43,808 nucleotides of DNA from assembly GCA_001662425.1 (NCBI GenBank), contig BDDC01000020.1, positions 1 through 43,808 of the forward strand. Reading direction: 5' to 3'. The position numbers were made by a program, and so were the translations under genes. The notes under the pieces were generated by a model. That model had not been told where the DNA came from. It saw only the letters and a program-made list of their open reading frames with translations, and did no database searches. The number at the start of each line of letters is the position of its first letter. The first letter of the stretch is position 1. Source of the DNA: Chlamydomonas sphaeroides. Lineage: Eukaryota; Chlorophyta; Chlorophyceae; Chlamydomonadales; Chlamydomonadaceae. Positions 33,101 to 43,694 of the stretch are shown here, one piece after another.

Positions 33101-35606
33101 CGGCAGCCGCCGCTGTCACAGCCGCGGCCGAGAAGGCGCCGCCGCCGCTGGGCCCCGCCGCGTCTTGGCCCAGCGGGCTAGACGCGTCGCCGAACATGCT
33201 GCTTGCCTCGACCGTGACGTTGCGCCACAGCTCTTCGCTGTTCATGTCGCGCGCCGCCGCCCCCGCGGCGCCGCCGTCCCCATCGCCGTCGCCGTTGACG
33301 CTGGCGGCGGGCGAGGTGAGGCCCAGCAGCTGCCCGACCTGCGACACACGGCACAGAAAAGCACATGTCAGGGCGCGCGACGACGTCTGCGTGCACCTTC
33401 ACGCCCCAGCTTCACCCCAACGAGTGCTCGCATAAAGTGGAGTCAATGCAACGCTGCTTGCCTTGAGCGCAGTGCTGCCCATGGCAACGTCAGCCCGCGG
33501 CTCGCCAGCTGCGCCCGGCGGCGGCGCCGCCGGCCCCCCGCCGAGCGCCGCCGCTACAGCCGCCGCCGCGCCGCCGGCGAAAGCCGCCGCGGGCACGGCG
33601 CTGCCGTGGCGGCCGTCGGCCTCCGGCTCCTGCTCCTCTCGAGCCTCGCCTCCCATCAGTAGGTTCATCTCTGCGTCAGCGTCCGCATCCAGGAGGCTAT
33701 CGCTGCCCTGCATGGCATCCGCCAGCGGCCGCAGGAGCTCATCCGAGTTGCGCCGCTGGAAAGAGCCGGCGGTCGCCTCGCCGCCAGACCCCAGCGCCGC
33801 CGCCACCGCCGCGACGGCACCGCCGCCACTACCGCGGCCGCCGGCGTGCTTGCTGGCGGCGAGCCAGGAGGTGAGGGCCGGGTCGTTCTCGAGGAGCGTC
33901 TCGAGGGACTCGCCGGCGAGGAGGTCGGCGGCGCCGGAGCTGGGCAGCGTCAGAGATGGGTGGGAGACCTCGCACATGAACAGCTCAGTAGAGGCGCCGC
34001 CGGCGGACGTTGAGGCCTGGGCGGCCGCCGGCGCAGCGACCGCCACAGCGGCTGTGGCCGCGACGGCAGGCGCCAAGGCCGCCGCGGGCGACGAGTAGCG
34101 TGCGGTGGCGCTGGCCGGGGGCTTGCCGGCAGAGGGCGCCGCGGTGGAGGGCGACCGACCCACACGACCGCCGACGCCGGCAGCGGCGGCCGAGGCTGCC
34201 GATCCCACGCGTCGTGCTGGCATCGCCTCTGGCGTGCCCGTAGCGGGCCGCTTGCGCGCAGCGGCGCCTGCCGGCGTCGTTGCAGTGCTTGCGTTCCCGG
34301 GCGATGGCCTCGGTACACCGGCGCTGTTGCTGGGGCTGGTGAGCGCGGAGCCGCCGGTGCGGTTCGGCGGGCCGCGCCCGGCGCCGACGGCAGCGGTTAA
34401 GGCGCCCACCGCTGCCGCAATCTTGGAACGAGTCGAGGGGCGTGAGCCGAGCGTCGGCGACGGGCCGGCGCTGCCGCTGGCGCCTTGGTGGCTCAAGCGC
34501 GGGGCGATGGGCGTGCTCGTGGCCGACGCCCCGTGGCCGTGAGGGACGAGGGGGTGAGAGTGGGCGTGGGAGAGGGTGCTCCGGCTGGCGGCGCCGTTGG
34601 CGGCGGTGTGCTGCCTCGCGGCGGCGCCGGCCGTCGCGGCGACGGCGGCCGCAGTCGCCGGCGAAGGGATGCCGCCGCCAGGGCGAGCGATGCGACTGCC
34701 AAAGGAGCCGGGCTTCCGGCCCGTGCTTGCAGCCGAGTGCGGCGCTGTCGCACCGGTTGACGGTGTGCGAGCATGGCTGGCGCCAGGAGGAGTGGTCGCC
34801 GGGCCGGGGGTCGCTGCTGCGAACGGTGTGGTCGCGGCCGGGTGTGGCAGCTCATCGTGGTGAGCGGCAGGCCTGGAAGACGCCGTGTCAAAGGGCGTGG
34901 CGGGGTGGTCCACGCCGCTCAGGTCTGTCGCGGACGTGCTGGCCCCGGGGCTCGTCGGTACCCCCTTCACGTCCCGGTCGACGAAGGCCCCCTCGTGTGC
35001 GTGCGCTTCGGCTTGCGGCGAGAGCACGTACTGGAGCCGCGAGTCTTTACTGATGAGGTCCTCGAGGGACTCCGCATGCAGCTCAGCATGCAAGTGGTCC
35101 TCGATTTGCGCGGCAAGGTTCATGCCCGGTGCCTGAGGGCATAGGTGACGCATAGTCAGGCGAGGGTACAAGTCCAGCTGCGCGGTTTCGACGCTAACCC
35201 AGATTGACCAATTCTCTGTTTGCCAGCACAGCTGAAAAGCGCGTCCGTTGTTCTCGCCATGCAGGTCAGCCATGCTTGCACGCACAGGGCCATCCACTTT
35301 GCGGCCCCGACTTTCGCATTCCGCAAATACACCTTGCCTGCAAACCTCGACTTGCCTGCAGTGACGGCCGTTCCTTGCCCCAGCTTTCGTAAGTTGGATT
35401 GTCGTGCCGCTGCACCTCGGCGTCGTCCTGAGCCAGCACGCAAGCGCCTCAGCTTTCTCGTGCTTGCTTACAATAACCCGCAGCTAATGCCTTACCAGCA
35501 ACCCCTGCTTTAGCTCATGAAGCTCAGCCAGCAAGGCGTGCACTGCTGCGCCCCCTGCTGCGCCAGGCGCCCCAGCGGAGTCCTCGTTCTGAGGCAGCGA
35601 CTGCAT
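24110..35606 (-). CDS. Giant low-complexity protein with repeated AWK/SRLSR modules
   Basis: Seven exons join in phase: 35496-35606, 33462-35132, 30511-33338, 28333-30373, 27710-27925, 26952-27371 and 24110-26632, giving about 3,269 residues if translation starts at ATG 35606; a further upstream exon is possible. I do not recognise it. The N-terminal part has two related motifs, ESLEDLISKDSRLQYVLS (about 35017-35080) and ESLETLLENDPALTSWL (about 33860-33925). The middle is Ala/Pro/Gly/Glu-rich. From about 29706 to 24855 a module recurs: an acidic lead into (L)xxAW[KQ][VML]L, then downstream a basic Ser/Arg motif like S[ML]RS..SSRLSR[MA][ST]S. I count eight AWK/AWQ copies, one split across intron 27926-28332 (RPAWQ|VLPYM), and about nine SRLSR copies. 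The C terminus ends KRKRGLFACFACFGG, a basic patch with cysteines that could be lipidated. Intron 33339-33461 has a GC donor (CTCAAG|GCAAGC). The SRLSR motifs resemble kinase substrates (RxxS); a scaffold role is only a guess. Confidence 0.75.
24855..29706 (-). repeat. Protein-level AWK...SRLSR repeat array
   Basis: Approximate positions of the AW[KQ] half: 29690, 29270, 29000, 28333/27925 (split by an intron), 27205, 26440, 25430 and 25010. Approximate positions of the SRLSR half: 29595, 29150, 28920, 27790, 27060 (degenerate, LNASSRFASSS), 26280, 25760 (no preceding AWK), 25300 and 24880. LGS[RQ]xS usually precedes the SRLSR half. Spacers between the halves vary in length and are Ala/Gly/Pro-rich. 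Confidence 0.8.
31780..32045 (-). repeat. Ala/Pro-rich coding repeat (PAAAA[AV])
   Basis: GCTGCTGCCGGCGCC-type units encode repeated PAAAAA and PAAAAV in the 30511-33338 exon of the giant gene. The array is imperfect, with GCC/GCT and Ala/Val variation. Confidence 0.85.
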
Positions 35607-36834
35607 CCGACTGGCTACGTAGCTGAAGAGGAGCAGGCCATGATCACACGGGTCGGGCTGTCGGTCTTTAAGAATGCAACCGTTGTAGTCGCGCCAGCGC
35701 CATGTGTGACGTAGCGTTATGCCTGTGAACACGGAGATACGTTTGTGTCCAGTACTCGCGGGTGCATCGGGTGCACCGGTGCATGCCAGCAATACCCAAG
35801 TTGTCGGCCTCCACCCGCGTCGCCCCCGCCATTACCTCTGACCCCGCCGGCCCACACGCCCCCTCGGAGCATTGTCAACTTCCATATTCCTTCTGTTAAC
35901 CAAGTAGAAGGACCTCACAACGGCGTAGGACGCGCAAGGACCGGACGCGAAAGTTGCAGTTGCAAGTGATAATGCTCGAAAGAAGGCGAAGGGAACACGG
36001 CGTCACAGCGCTCACACTGCGCGTCGCCGTTCTGGCGGGCGCTATACATGCTCCATCTCGACGGGACGACGGCGCCGAGCCATGATCGCCTATGCTGCGT
36101 GTCCGAAGGCAGAGAGCCAGTCAGCACGTGGACGCGAGTCGGAGCCAACACGTATCAATAGAAGAAAGCACGGCAGATGGCGGCGGCAGGTCGGTAAGAG
36201 TAGTATGGGACTTGCCCAAGGAGGCGAGCGGCGCCGGACTGGTTTTGCGCATGGGAAGCGGGGCTGCCATGGAGGAGCCTCAGGGGGCCTGGCTTTCCCC
36301 GGTGCCCATTTCACATCGGTGGTAAGAACCGTGCCTTCGGGTGTCTCTTACACCCCCGCTCCCGTCACACGACCCCCGACTCCACGCCTTCTTCTGCGGA
36401 GGGCCAGCACGGCACGAACATGGTACAGTACCGGCTGCACAGTTACCTCGTAAGGCACATCCTGCCGCGTGCCGTAACAGCCGAACTGAAGTGCACCCGC
36501 CGCCGCGCAGGCCCGCAACAGGCCCGCCGACACGTCCAGCGCACGCGCCTCCGCCAGTACCATGGTGCATCTCGCAGCAGCACGCGTAGGGGCATACGTG
36601 CCCACCGCCACCCGCTAGCAACATGGCAACCCCCCGCTGCCAGACAAGGCGCATGGCCAAGCCACCGAGCTCCCCGCCGCGTCAGCTGCTACCCACCCGC
36701 CAGCGCGCCACACCACACACCACAACCGCCAGCCATGCCCCCCTTCGTCGTGTGAGCTACGGATGGTCAAGTAGGCTCGTCGCCCCCACCGGAGCATGCA
36801 GCCCGCCGCCAGCAGCCTGGCAGCTCCACGCCCG
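35607..36834. other. Region between two minus-strand genes with unassigned coding-like segments
   Basis: This holds the 5' region of the giant gene and the 3' UTR of the F-box gene (TGTAA on the minus strand at 36348-36352). Two minus-strand segments look coding-like but are not placed. About 36443-36570 reads MVLAEARALDVSAGLL...YGTRQDVPYE and ends at a good donor (GAG|GTAACT). About 35925-36040 reads CERCDAVFPSPSFEH, with a Cys-x2-Cys start. They could be first exons of the giant gene, late exons of the F-box gene, or a separate small gene. Confidence 0.35.
36348..36352 (-). other. Candidate poly(A) signal TGTAA of the F-box gene
   Basis: TTACA on the plus strand is TGTAA on the minus strand, 483 bases beyond the inferred stop at 36835-36837. 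Confidence 0.4.
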
Positions 36835-38880
36835 TCAGCAAGGCCCCCGCCCGCGGGTGGCGCGCTGGCGGCGTGTGTTGCTGTGCGCCCCCACACTCCC
36901 GACTTCCAGCAGCTGCACACGTGTGCCGTTGAGGTCCACCCTGCAGGGGCAGCGCGCACACGGGCAGCAGCGGCCCGGCTTCAGCGCCCTCGCTAGTCCC
37001 CGCCACGGTGCGCCCTGGACAGCAACACCAAGCTCCACCCCCGCCCAGCCCCGCAGCAGCACATGGGCGCAGCAGCACATGGGCGTACAGAGGCAGAGAA
37101 TGCCCAGCTACAGCGGCAGCACGGAACCAGCGAGGATGCGCGCGGTCACTGCGCATCAGCTTCGGGCCCAGCCCGCCACTCCAGCCTCATGCCTGCGAGG
37201 CCCCGAGCCCCGAGCCCCGGCTTGCAACGTGGGGGCGTGACGCACCTGCCGCGCTCGTCGCCGCGCTCGTCGCAGCGCTCCAGCAGCGCTCGCAGCGTCA
37301 GCCCCGCCTCCAGCGCAGCGTCGTCGCCGCCGCCGTCGACGCTGTCCTCCTCATCGTCAGTGTCGTCTGCGTAGCACGCCCTATGGTGCCACCAGGGCAC
37401 GCCGAACGCGACGCCACGGGGGTACTCGGGGGGCCTGTCAACCCCGCGGCGTTGCCAGCGCCGGGGCCAGGGCCAGCTGGGGAAGTCCCGCCGCCACAGG
37501 TAGCCGCTGTCGTAGAACGGCGAGGCCTCACGGGCGACGTGCCTCAGGCCCACGACCTCTGCCAGCGCCTCCGGGCTCGGCGCGCGGCCCGTGGCCGCTG
37601 CCAGAAGCGCCGCCATCAGGGGCCCGCAGCGGAAGGCCTCGTACAGCACGGGCGGCCACACCGCGTCCACGTTTGCGCCGCCTGCGGCCGCCGCCACTGC
37701 CAGCGCCGCGGCCTCTGCCAGGTCCAGGCCGCGTGGCGGCCGGGCGCACAGGCGGCAGGCCCACTCGAGGCAGCCCGTGGCGGCGCCGTCGAGGTTGGCG
37801 AGCGCCCAGCGCGCGAGCGACAGCAGGCGGCGGGGCTCCGCTGCGGCCTCCAGCAGTTGGTACGTCGCGCCGTGCGGCTGCTGCGCGCGTATGACGGCGG
37901 GGTCGATACATGAGCAGTTCGCCTCGCAGGACATCCAAGCTGACCACCCCAGGTCTCGCCACGCTGACGCGAGCAGCTCCGGTGCCTTGCCCTCGAACGG
38001 CCACAGCCGGGCCAAGGCGCGCACGACGGCGGCGCCGGTGCGGTACGACAGGGACGTCGCAGCAGCCGTGGCGCTGGCTACCTGGCACCGCCGGAGCTCA
38101 GCGTACAGGTCCAGGACGATGGCGTGGCAGCCAAGCGTGGCCGCCACGTCAAACAGCTTGCACAGGCTGGCCGGGCAGGCCTCGCCGACGCCGGCAGCCA
38201 GCAGCAGCGCAGCCGTCTCACGGCGGTTTGCGCGCACGGCCGCGCCCAGCGCGCCTGTGGGCGTGGGGAGCAAAACGTGGGCGGGCTGCGGAAGGAGGGC
38301 GGCCAGGCTGGTCCGGTCCGCAACACACAAAGGGCCTGCAGGAGACCGGCGGCCTCGCCGGTCCGGTCCGGCAGCCCCACCAGGGCCTCCCACCTGTCAT
38401 GTTGGTTGGGCGCTCGCCGCGGTCCAGCACCAGGCGCAGGACCGATGCATGGCCCCGGCGGCCGGCGTCGTCAAACCAGCGCGGGCCGGCGCGGGGCATG
38501 TCGGCCTCGCCCACGGCCTCGCCCTCGGCGGAGCTCGCCAGCGAGGCGCCGCGCCGCTCCAGCTCGAGCGCGACTTGCACGCAGGCGGTGTCGCTGGGCT
38601 TGACCAGGTAGGTGTCGTACAGCTGCTGCAGCGCCTCATCGGGGGAACAGCCGTCGCGGAGCACGGTCTGCAGGGTCCGCTGGGGGGACGAGACGCGGAC
38701 TTCAGCCATCCGGTGATGCGGCCATAGCTCGCGCGCCCCGGCGCGTACCTGAACTTCGCAAGCGATCACCACTTGATGTAGGGCCTTGCAGACCTGGGCT
38801 GCGGCTGCGCGGCGCTTTGAGTGGAGCGTTCCGAGGATGGATGCGAGCACCTGCTCCGGCAGGTCGAGCAGGCCCGTCAT
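36835..38880 (-). CDS. F-box protein with ankyrin-like repeats
   Basis: Exons are 38394-38880, 37246-38254 and probably 36835-36940 (TGA), all in phase, giving about 533 residues. The start MTGLLDLPEQVLASILGTL leads straight into an F-box (LPEQVLASIL...SKRRAAAAQVCKALHQVV), the Skp1-binding module of SCF ubiquitin ligases. An upstream in-frame ATG at 38925 would add 15 residues. After a helical region, GRRGHASVLRLVLDRGE and GAAVRANRRETAALLLAAG have the helix-turn-helix pattern of ankyrin repeats, presumably for target binding, with more degenerate Ala/Leu-rich helices behind. An intron (38255-38393) separates these two ankyrin-like units. If the donor at 37245 (GGCAG|GTGCG) is not used, the frame runs on to a TGA at 37146-37148, so the C terminus is uncertain. 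The gene is head to head with the PILS-type gene at 39410. The target is unknown. Confidence 0.72.
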
Positions 38881-39409
38881 CGCGTTGCTCGTCACTGAAA
38901 TCCTTGCATAGCATGTGGTATTCAAAGACTTGTGCCGCCTCGTGAAGACGTGGCACCAAACATGCGGGGCCCGTACAGGCCCGTTGCCCGTCGAGCGAGC
39001 GGTATGTTGCTCTTACCCCGCCGCCCGCGCCGCCCCGCGTGAGCGCGCAATATTCCTAGCCGACATGGATATCACCTGGGATGCTGTGCCATTCGTAACT
39101 AAGTACAGTTGCCAGGAGGCGCGCATGCCAGGGCCGGGGCCGGGAACCAGGGGCCCTGCCTGGCCCCACCAGGGTTTGCCTGCGTGGCAGCACTGCATCC
39201 CATCTGATGTGAAGCATTGGCATTTACGGATAGGCAGTATTTACGAATTTAAATCTCTCGATTCCTAGCTTCTTATCGCACAGCACGGCGGACAGAATCG
39301 AGAATGTGTGTCACTGAACGCAAGAGGTCCTTGAGCTGTTGCTTGCAATAAGTTTGATTAGGCAAGCATCGCAAGTAGCCCTAAGGGGCGAGCCGCTCAA
39401 CTAGCGTCA
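38881..39409. promoter_or_regulatory. Divergent promoter region between F-box and PILS-type genes
   Basis: These 529 bases separate the two start codons and hold no supported exon. A/T-rich patches occur at about 39230-39260 and 39335-39365, upstream of the plus-strand gene. A small GC-rich inverted element (CCAGGG...CCCTGCCTGG) lies near 39128-39165. Confidence 0.45.
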
Positions 39410-42400
39410 ATGGGCGAACCCCTTCTCTTAACGCTGTTCGTGGCATCGGCCATCCCAGTCGTTAAGATTCTACTCATATGTGGCATAGGAGCTTTCTGCG
39501 CCCGCAAGGTGCGCGAAGAAGAGCCGCTGCTTCCAGCGAAGCGCGGTCGGCGCGGGGGCCCGTCTCAGGGTGACGTGGTCGGGGTCGGCGTCGTCAAGCC
39601 CCCAGTGGCGGCGCAGCGCCTCCAGCGCGGACGCAGCCCAGACACGCGCAAAGCTCCGACCCCGCGCCCAACAACCTGCCCATCCTCACCCCGGCCACCC
39701 ACGGCCCGACCCACATCCTCCCTCCCCATCCCCATCAGGGCCTGCTGACTCCCGAGGGCCGCCGCGTGCTGGGCGCGCTGTCCTTCCTTGTCTTCAACCC
39801 AGCCCTCATCTTTGGTGCGCAATGACCTCGCACCACTCCTGCCAGGCTGCTGCAGGGACCTCGGCTGGGCCGCTGAGGTTGCCAGCAGCAGCTGCGGCCC
39901 TGCGACAGTGGCACGGCCGCACCCCCCTGACCCCCTGACAGCCACGGCTGTCTGTCGGCGCCATGCCTTGCCTGGCATGCTCGGCGCTCGCCCGCCGCCC
40001 CTGACCCACCTTCTTTGCCCACCTTCCTGCCGCCGCCTGCCTGCCGCCGGGCTCCCGCCGCGCAGTCAAGCTGGCGCAGACGCTCACTCCCAGCCGGCTG
40101 CTGCACTGGTGGCCGCTGGTCCTCAACACCGGCCTCAGGCAAGCCATGGCATGCCAAGCCGCTGCTGCACTGTGAATGTGAAACACCGCGTCGCACGCAG
40201 TGCGCGGCCGGGCTCCCGCACAGGCGTCGTATGGCGGGCCAGCCGCACCCGTGCTGGCTCGCTGGCACCCCGGCCCGGCAGGGCCCCGCAGCTCCCCCGC
40301 CACCTCACCCCCACCCACCCACCCCTCCTTCCTCCGCCTCCCTCCACGCCTCCCCGCGCCCTTTCGCAGCACGCTGGTGGGCCTGGGCCTGGGCTTCCTG
40401 GGCGTGCGCCTCGTGGTCCCGCCGCACGAGCTGCGGGCACACACCGTGGTGTCCATAGCGCTGGGTGAGGCGGGCGGGCCGGGGCCAGGCCAGTCGGCCA
40501 CATGACACGTACCATAGGCTGCCGCCTCTGACCCGCGGCCGCCGGCCTTGGCCCTGCTGGCCATTGCCGCCGCGAGCGAAGCCACGGATGCGGAGCTACC
40601 GGTACCGGAGCGGAGGCAGTGCATGCGCGAGCGTGCACCCCCTGCTCCGCGCTGCCGTGCCGGCAGGCAACCTGGGCAATCTGCCGCTGGTCATCGTGTC
40701 AACGCTCGCCTCCTCCTCGGCCGCCGTGCTGCACGGCATCCCGCCCGAGCGGGCCGAGGACCTGGCCGTCAGCTACGTGGTGAGCACAGCCTCGCTGATA
40801 AGCATGTAGCAGAGATGGCAAGCGACGATAAGAATGTAATGAAGAATGTTTAAAAATGGCTCCCTAGATAACAAGGTGAGCAGCCGAGATGACGGTGGGA
40901 GTCGTTTGCCTGGTCCCCTGCTTCCGCCCCACTCGCACTCAGGTGGTCGGCTTGCTCATCCCGGTCATTGTGCACGCCACCATAGGTGGGGGGTGGGCCG
41001 CGCCGAGAGGGTTTGCCCAGGGGTGGAGCGCCCTCGGGTGGCCTGCGGGCTTGGGGCATGCGAGCATGTCGGGACCCCACGGGCCATGGCAGTGGGTCCA
41101 GGGTTTAGCGGCATGGGGTGGTTGCGAGGGCTGCTGGTGCGCTCCGAACGCCTCGCCCCTGAGCCCGCCGCCGCAGGTTTCAGCATGCTGCGCAAACCCA
41201 ACACGGCCGTGCTGCCCGCCGCCGATGGCGCCACGCCGACGGGCGCGGCGGGCGCCCCGACGACGCCGCGCACCGCCGCCGTTGTGGCGGCGGCGGCCGC
41301 CGACGGTGACGCCGACAGCGAAGCCGACGCCGATGACGCGCGGCTGCCGCTGATGGCGGCGGCGCCGCCGTCGGCGTCTGTGACGGGTGTGACGCCGTCG
41401 GCATCGTCGGTGGAGCTGGTACCGACGCCTTCGGAGCTGGCGGCGGCCCCGTGGCGATCGGCGTCAGAGCAGCAGCTGCTGCTGGCTGACGAGCAGGGGA
41501 GCAGCGGCAGAGGCCTCAGCGCGCCGCCCAGCCGCGGCGGCAGCGTGAACGGCGGCGCGACCGGGCGTTGCGTGCGCGGCAGCGGCAGCGGCCGATCGAG
41601 TGGCGAGGCGGAGGCCGGCAGCACTGCGGATGCCCGTGCGACAATGCCATCCGGCCCGGGCGACGGAACCGCAACTTCGCCAGCAGCCGCCGGCGGTGCG
41701 GCAGGCGTGCGTGCTGTGGAACATCGGGGAGTCCTAGCGCCTGGCGCTGGTGATCTGCCTGGCAGGCGGCAGCCGCCCTGGCCGCCGCCGCCGCCGGCGC
41801 TGGACGTTGACCTCCCCTCACCGACGCCGCCCGAGGTTGCTGGCGGCGGCGAGCGCCGCGCCGCCGACCGCGGCTGGGGTCCCTGGGGCCGAGGCCCTGA
41901 TGGCGCCGACGGCCGTCGGTCGCGGGTCTATGGCTGCGCCGTGGACTGCCTGGGCCAGGACGGCGACGTCGAGCTCCGGCCTGGCGGCGGCGGCGGCGGC
42001 GGGGCCTCCGACGGCCACCTGGCGGTGCCGCTGCCGGGCGGCGCGGGGCCGCTGCCGACGCCGCTGTCGGGCGTGCGGCTGGCGCTGGCGCGGACCAAGA
42101 GCGGCTTCAGCCTGCTGCGGTGAGGGGCGCTGCTCGCGTCACCGCCCCGCGACTCCTCTCTGAACCACGCAGCTGCTCTCGGGCTGCGAGACTCGGCTCG
42201 CCGATCACGGGAGTCTCTTTGATTGCTCGGCAGCCTTGGACTCGGTCGTGCCTGGGCACTCACGTTTACCTCCCAACGGCGCCTCTCTAGGTCTGCCTCA
42301 GGCAAGCGCACGCTGGGCCGGCTGGGCCGCTCCGCCTCGGGCCGTCATATGCTGCTGGAGTGGCACTCCAAGCTCGACTACCGGGCCATCGCGCGCCAGG

Positions 42401-43603
42401 CAAGAGCGCGGCGGCGCAGGCTGCTACGGACAGCGACTAGCGCAGCCGTGTTCTGAGCAGTGTGGCCGTAAACACCCGATCAGCGGGCAAGATGTTCAAG
42501 CGCCCTCGTGCGGCAGGCGCGCGCGCGGGTGCGCAGCCTGCTGCTCGGCGCAGTGACGCTTGCACGCCCGGCCTGCCCCCTGGCGCGACACATCGCTGAT
42601 GCTGCGCGGCTGCCTGCCCTGCTGTGCCCGGCCTCCCACCCACAGGTGCTGCGCGAGGCCAGCTCCCCTCCGCTGCTCGCCATCCTGCTGTCGGTGCCCG
42701 TGGGCTGCATACCGCCGTTGCAGGTGGGGCGACCCCCGCGCCCGCGCACCCTGCTGAGAACAGCGGCACGGCGCGGTGCTCCCGGCCAGGGCGCGCGGCG
42801 CGTTGGCGGCAAGCCGTGCTGGCCCCACCACCTTCGGCCGCCTTCTTGCAACCTCTACCCAATGTGTACCCCACCACAGGCCGCCTTCTTCGGCCCCGGC
42901 GCGCCGCTGGCGCTGCTCACCGACTGCCTGGACATGGTGGGCGAGTGCACCGTGCCCGCCATCCTGCTCATACTGGGGGCCACGCTGGTGCACGGTGCGG
43001 CGGGGCGGGGAAAGGCAGGGCGAGGCAGAGCGAGGCAGGCAGGGCGAGGCAGGGCGAGGGAGGCAGGGCCAGGGCGAGGGAGCGCACCCGCTCAGGACCG
43101 ACGGGCCCCGGATGGCTGCGCGCACCGGCTTCGTATCCACGCGACCGAGCGCCCGGCTCTGCACGATGGCCTGCGTTGCCGCTGCCGCTTCCGCTGCTTG
43201 CAGGCCCCGGCGCGGCGCGAGTGCCGTTCCGCGTCACGGCGCTGGTGACGGCCATGCGGCTAGCGTTGATGCCGCTGCTGGGGTTGGGGATGGTCATGGG
43301 CGCCTATGCGGTGCGGGCCTTTGAGGCACCCGACCCCATCTACCTGGTGCGGGGGGGGTCTGCGTGTGGAGGGGAAGTGTTTCGGGTTGGCCGGATGTGC
43401 CTTGTCATGGGGGGACGAGGGTGAGCCTCCTTATGCCGGGGGCGGCGGCGTCACGTCTGCCCTTTTCACAGGGCCCCTGCCATGCCTGTGGCCGTGTCAT
43501 CCTGGCCCCATGCCGGTCCTGCTACCTGGGCCCCTCCCCCGCCCTCCCTCGCCTCACCTCAGCTGGTGCTGCTCATCCAGAACACAGCCCCCACGGCGAT
43601 CAT
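39410..43603 (+). CDS. PIN-LIKES (PILS)/auxin efflux carrier family membrane protein, 3' end open
   Basis: Exons chain in phase: 39410-39508, 39739-39814, 40066-40138, 40370-40464, 40667-40779, 40943-40985, 41177-42119, 42291-42399, 42646-42723, 42880-42994, 43204-43346 and 43563-43603, giving about 642 residues so far. The last donor (CAT|GTGAGC) shows more exons, probably to the right. The N-terminal half has helices LLLTLFVASAIPVVKILLICGIGAF, LGALSFLVFNPALIF and STLVGLGLGFLGVRLVV, and the family hallmark GNLGNLPLVIVSTLA. A hydrophilic loop of about 350 residues (41177-42399) follows. The C-terminal half has LLAILLSVPVGCIPPLQ, VPAILLILGATLVHG, MRLALMPLLGLGMVMGAY and LVLLIQNTAPTAI. This five-helix, loop, five-helix plan is the Mem_trans/PILS family; plant members sit in the ER and affect auxin levels. 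GC donors appear at 40139 (CTCAG|GCAAGC) and 42400 (CCAG|GCAAGA). The algal substrate is unknown. Confidence 0.86.
43010..43082 (+). repeat. Intronic GGCAGGGCGA-type repeat
   Basis: Imperfect units GGCAGGGCGA, GGCAGAGCGA and GGCAGGCAGG recur within intron 42995-43203 of the PILS-type gene. Confidence 0.75.
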
Positions 43604-43694
43604 GTGAGCAACGTCGGCCGTGTGTAAACCAGCAAAGTCAAGCCCCCCTTGTATCGAGGCCTGCGCTGGAAGGCAGTAGGCTGCTCATTGCTGC

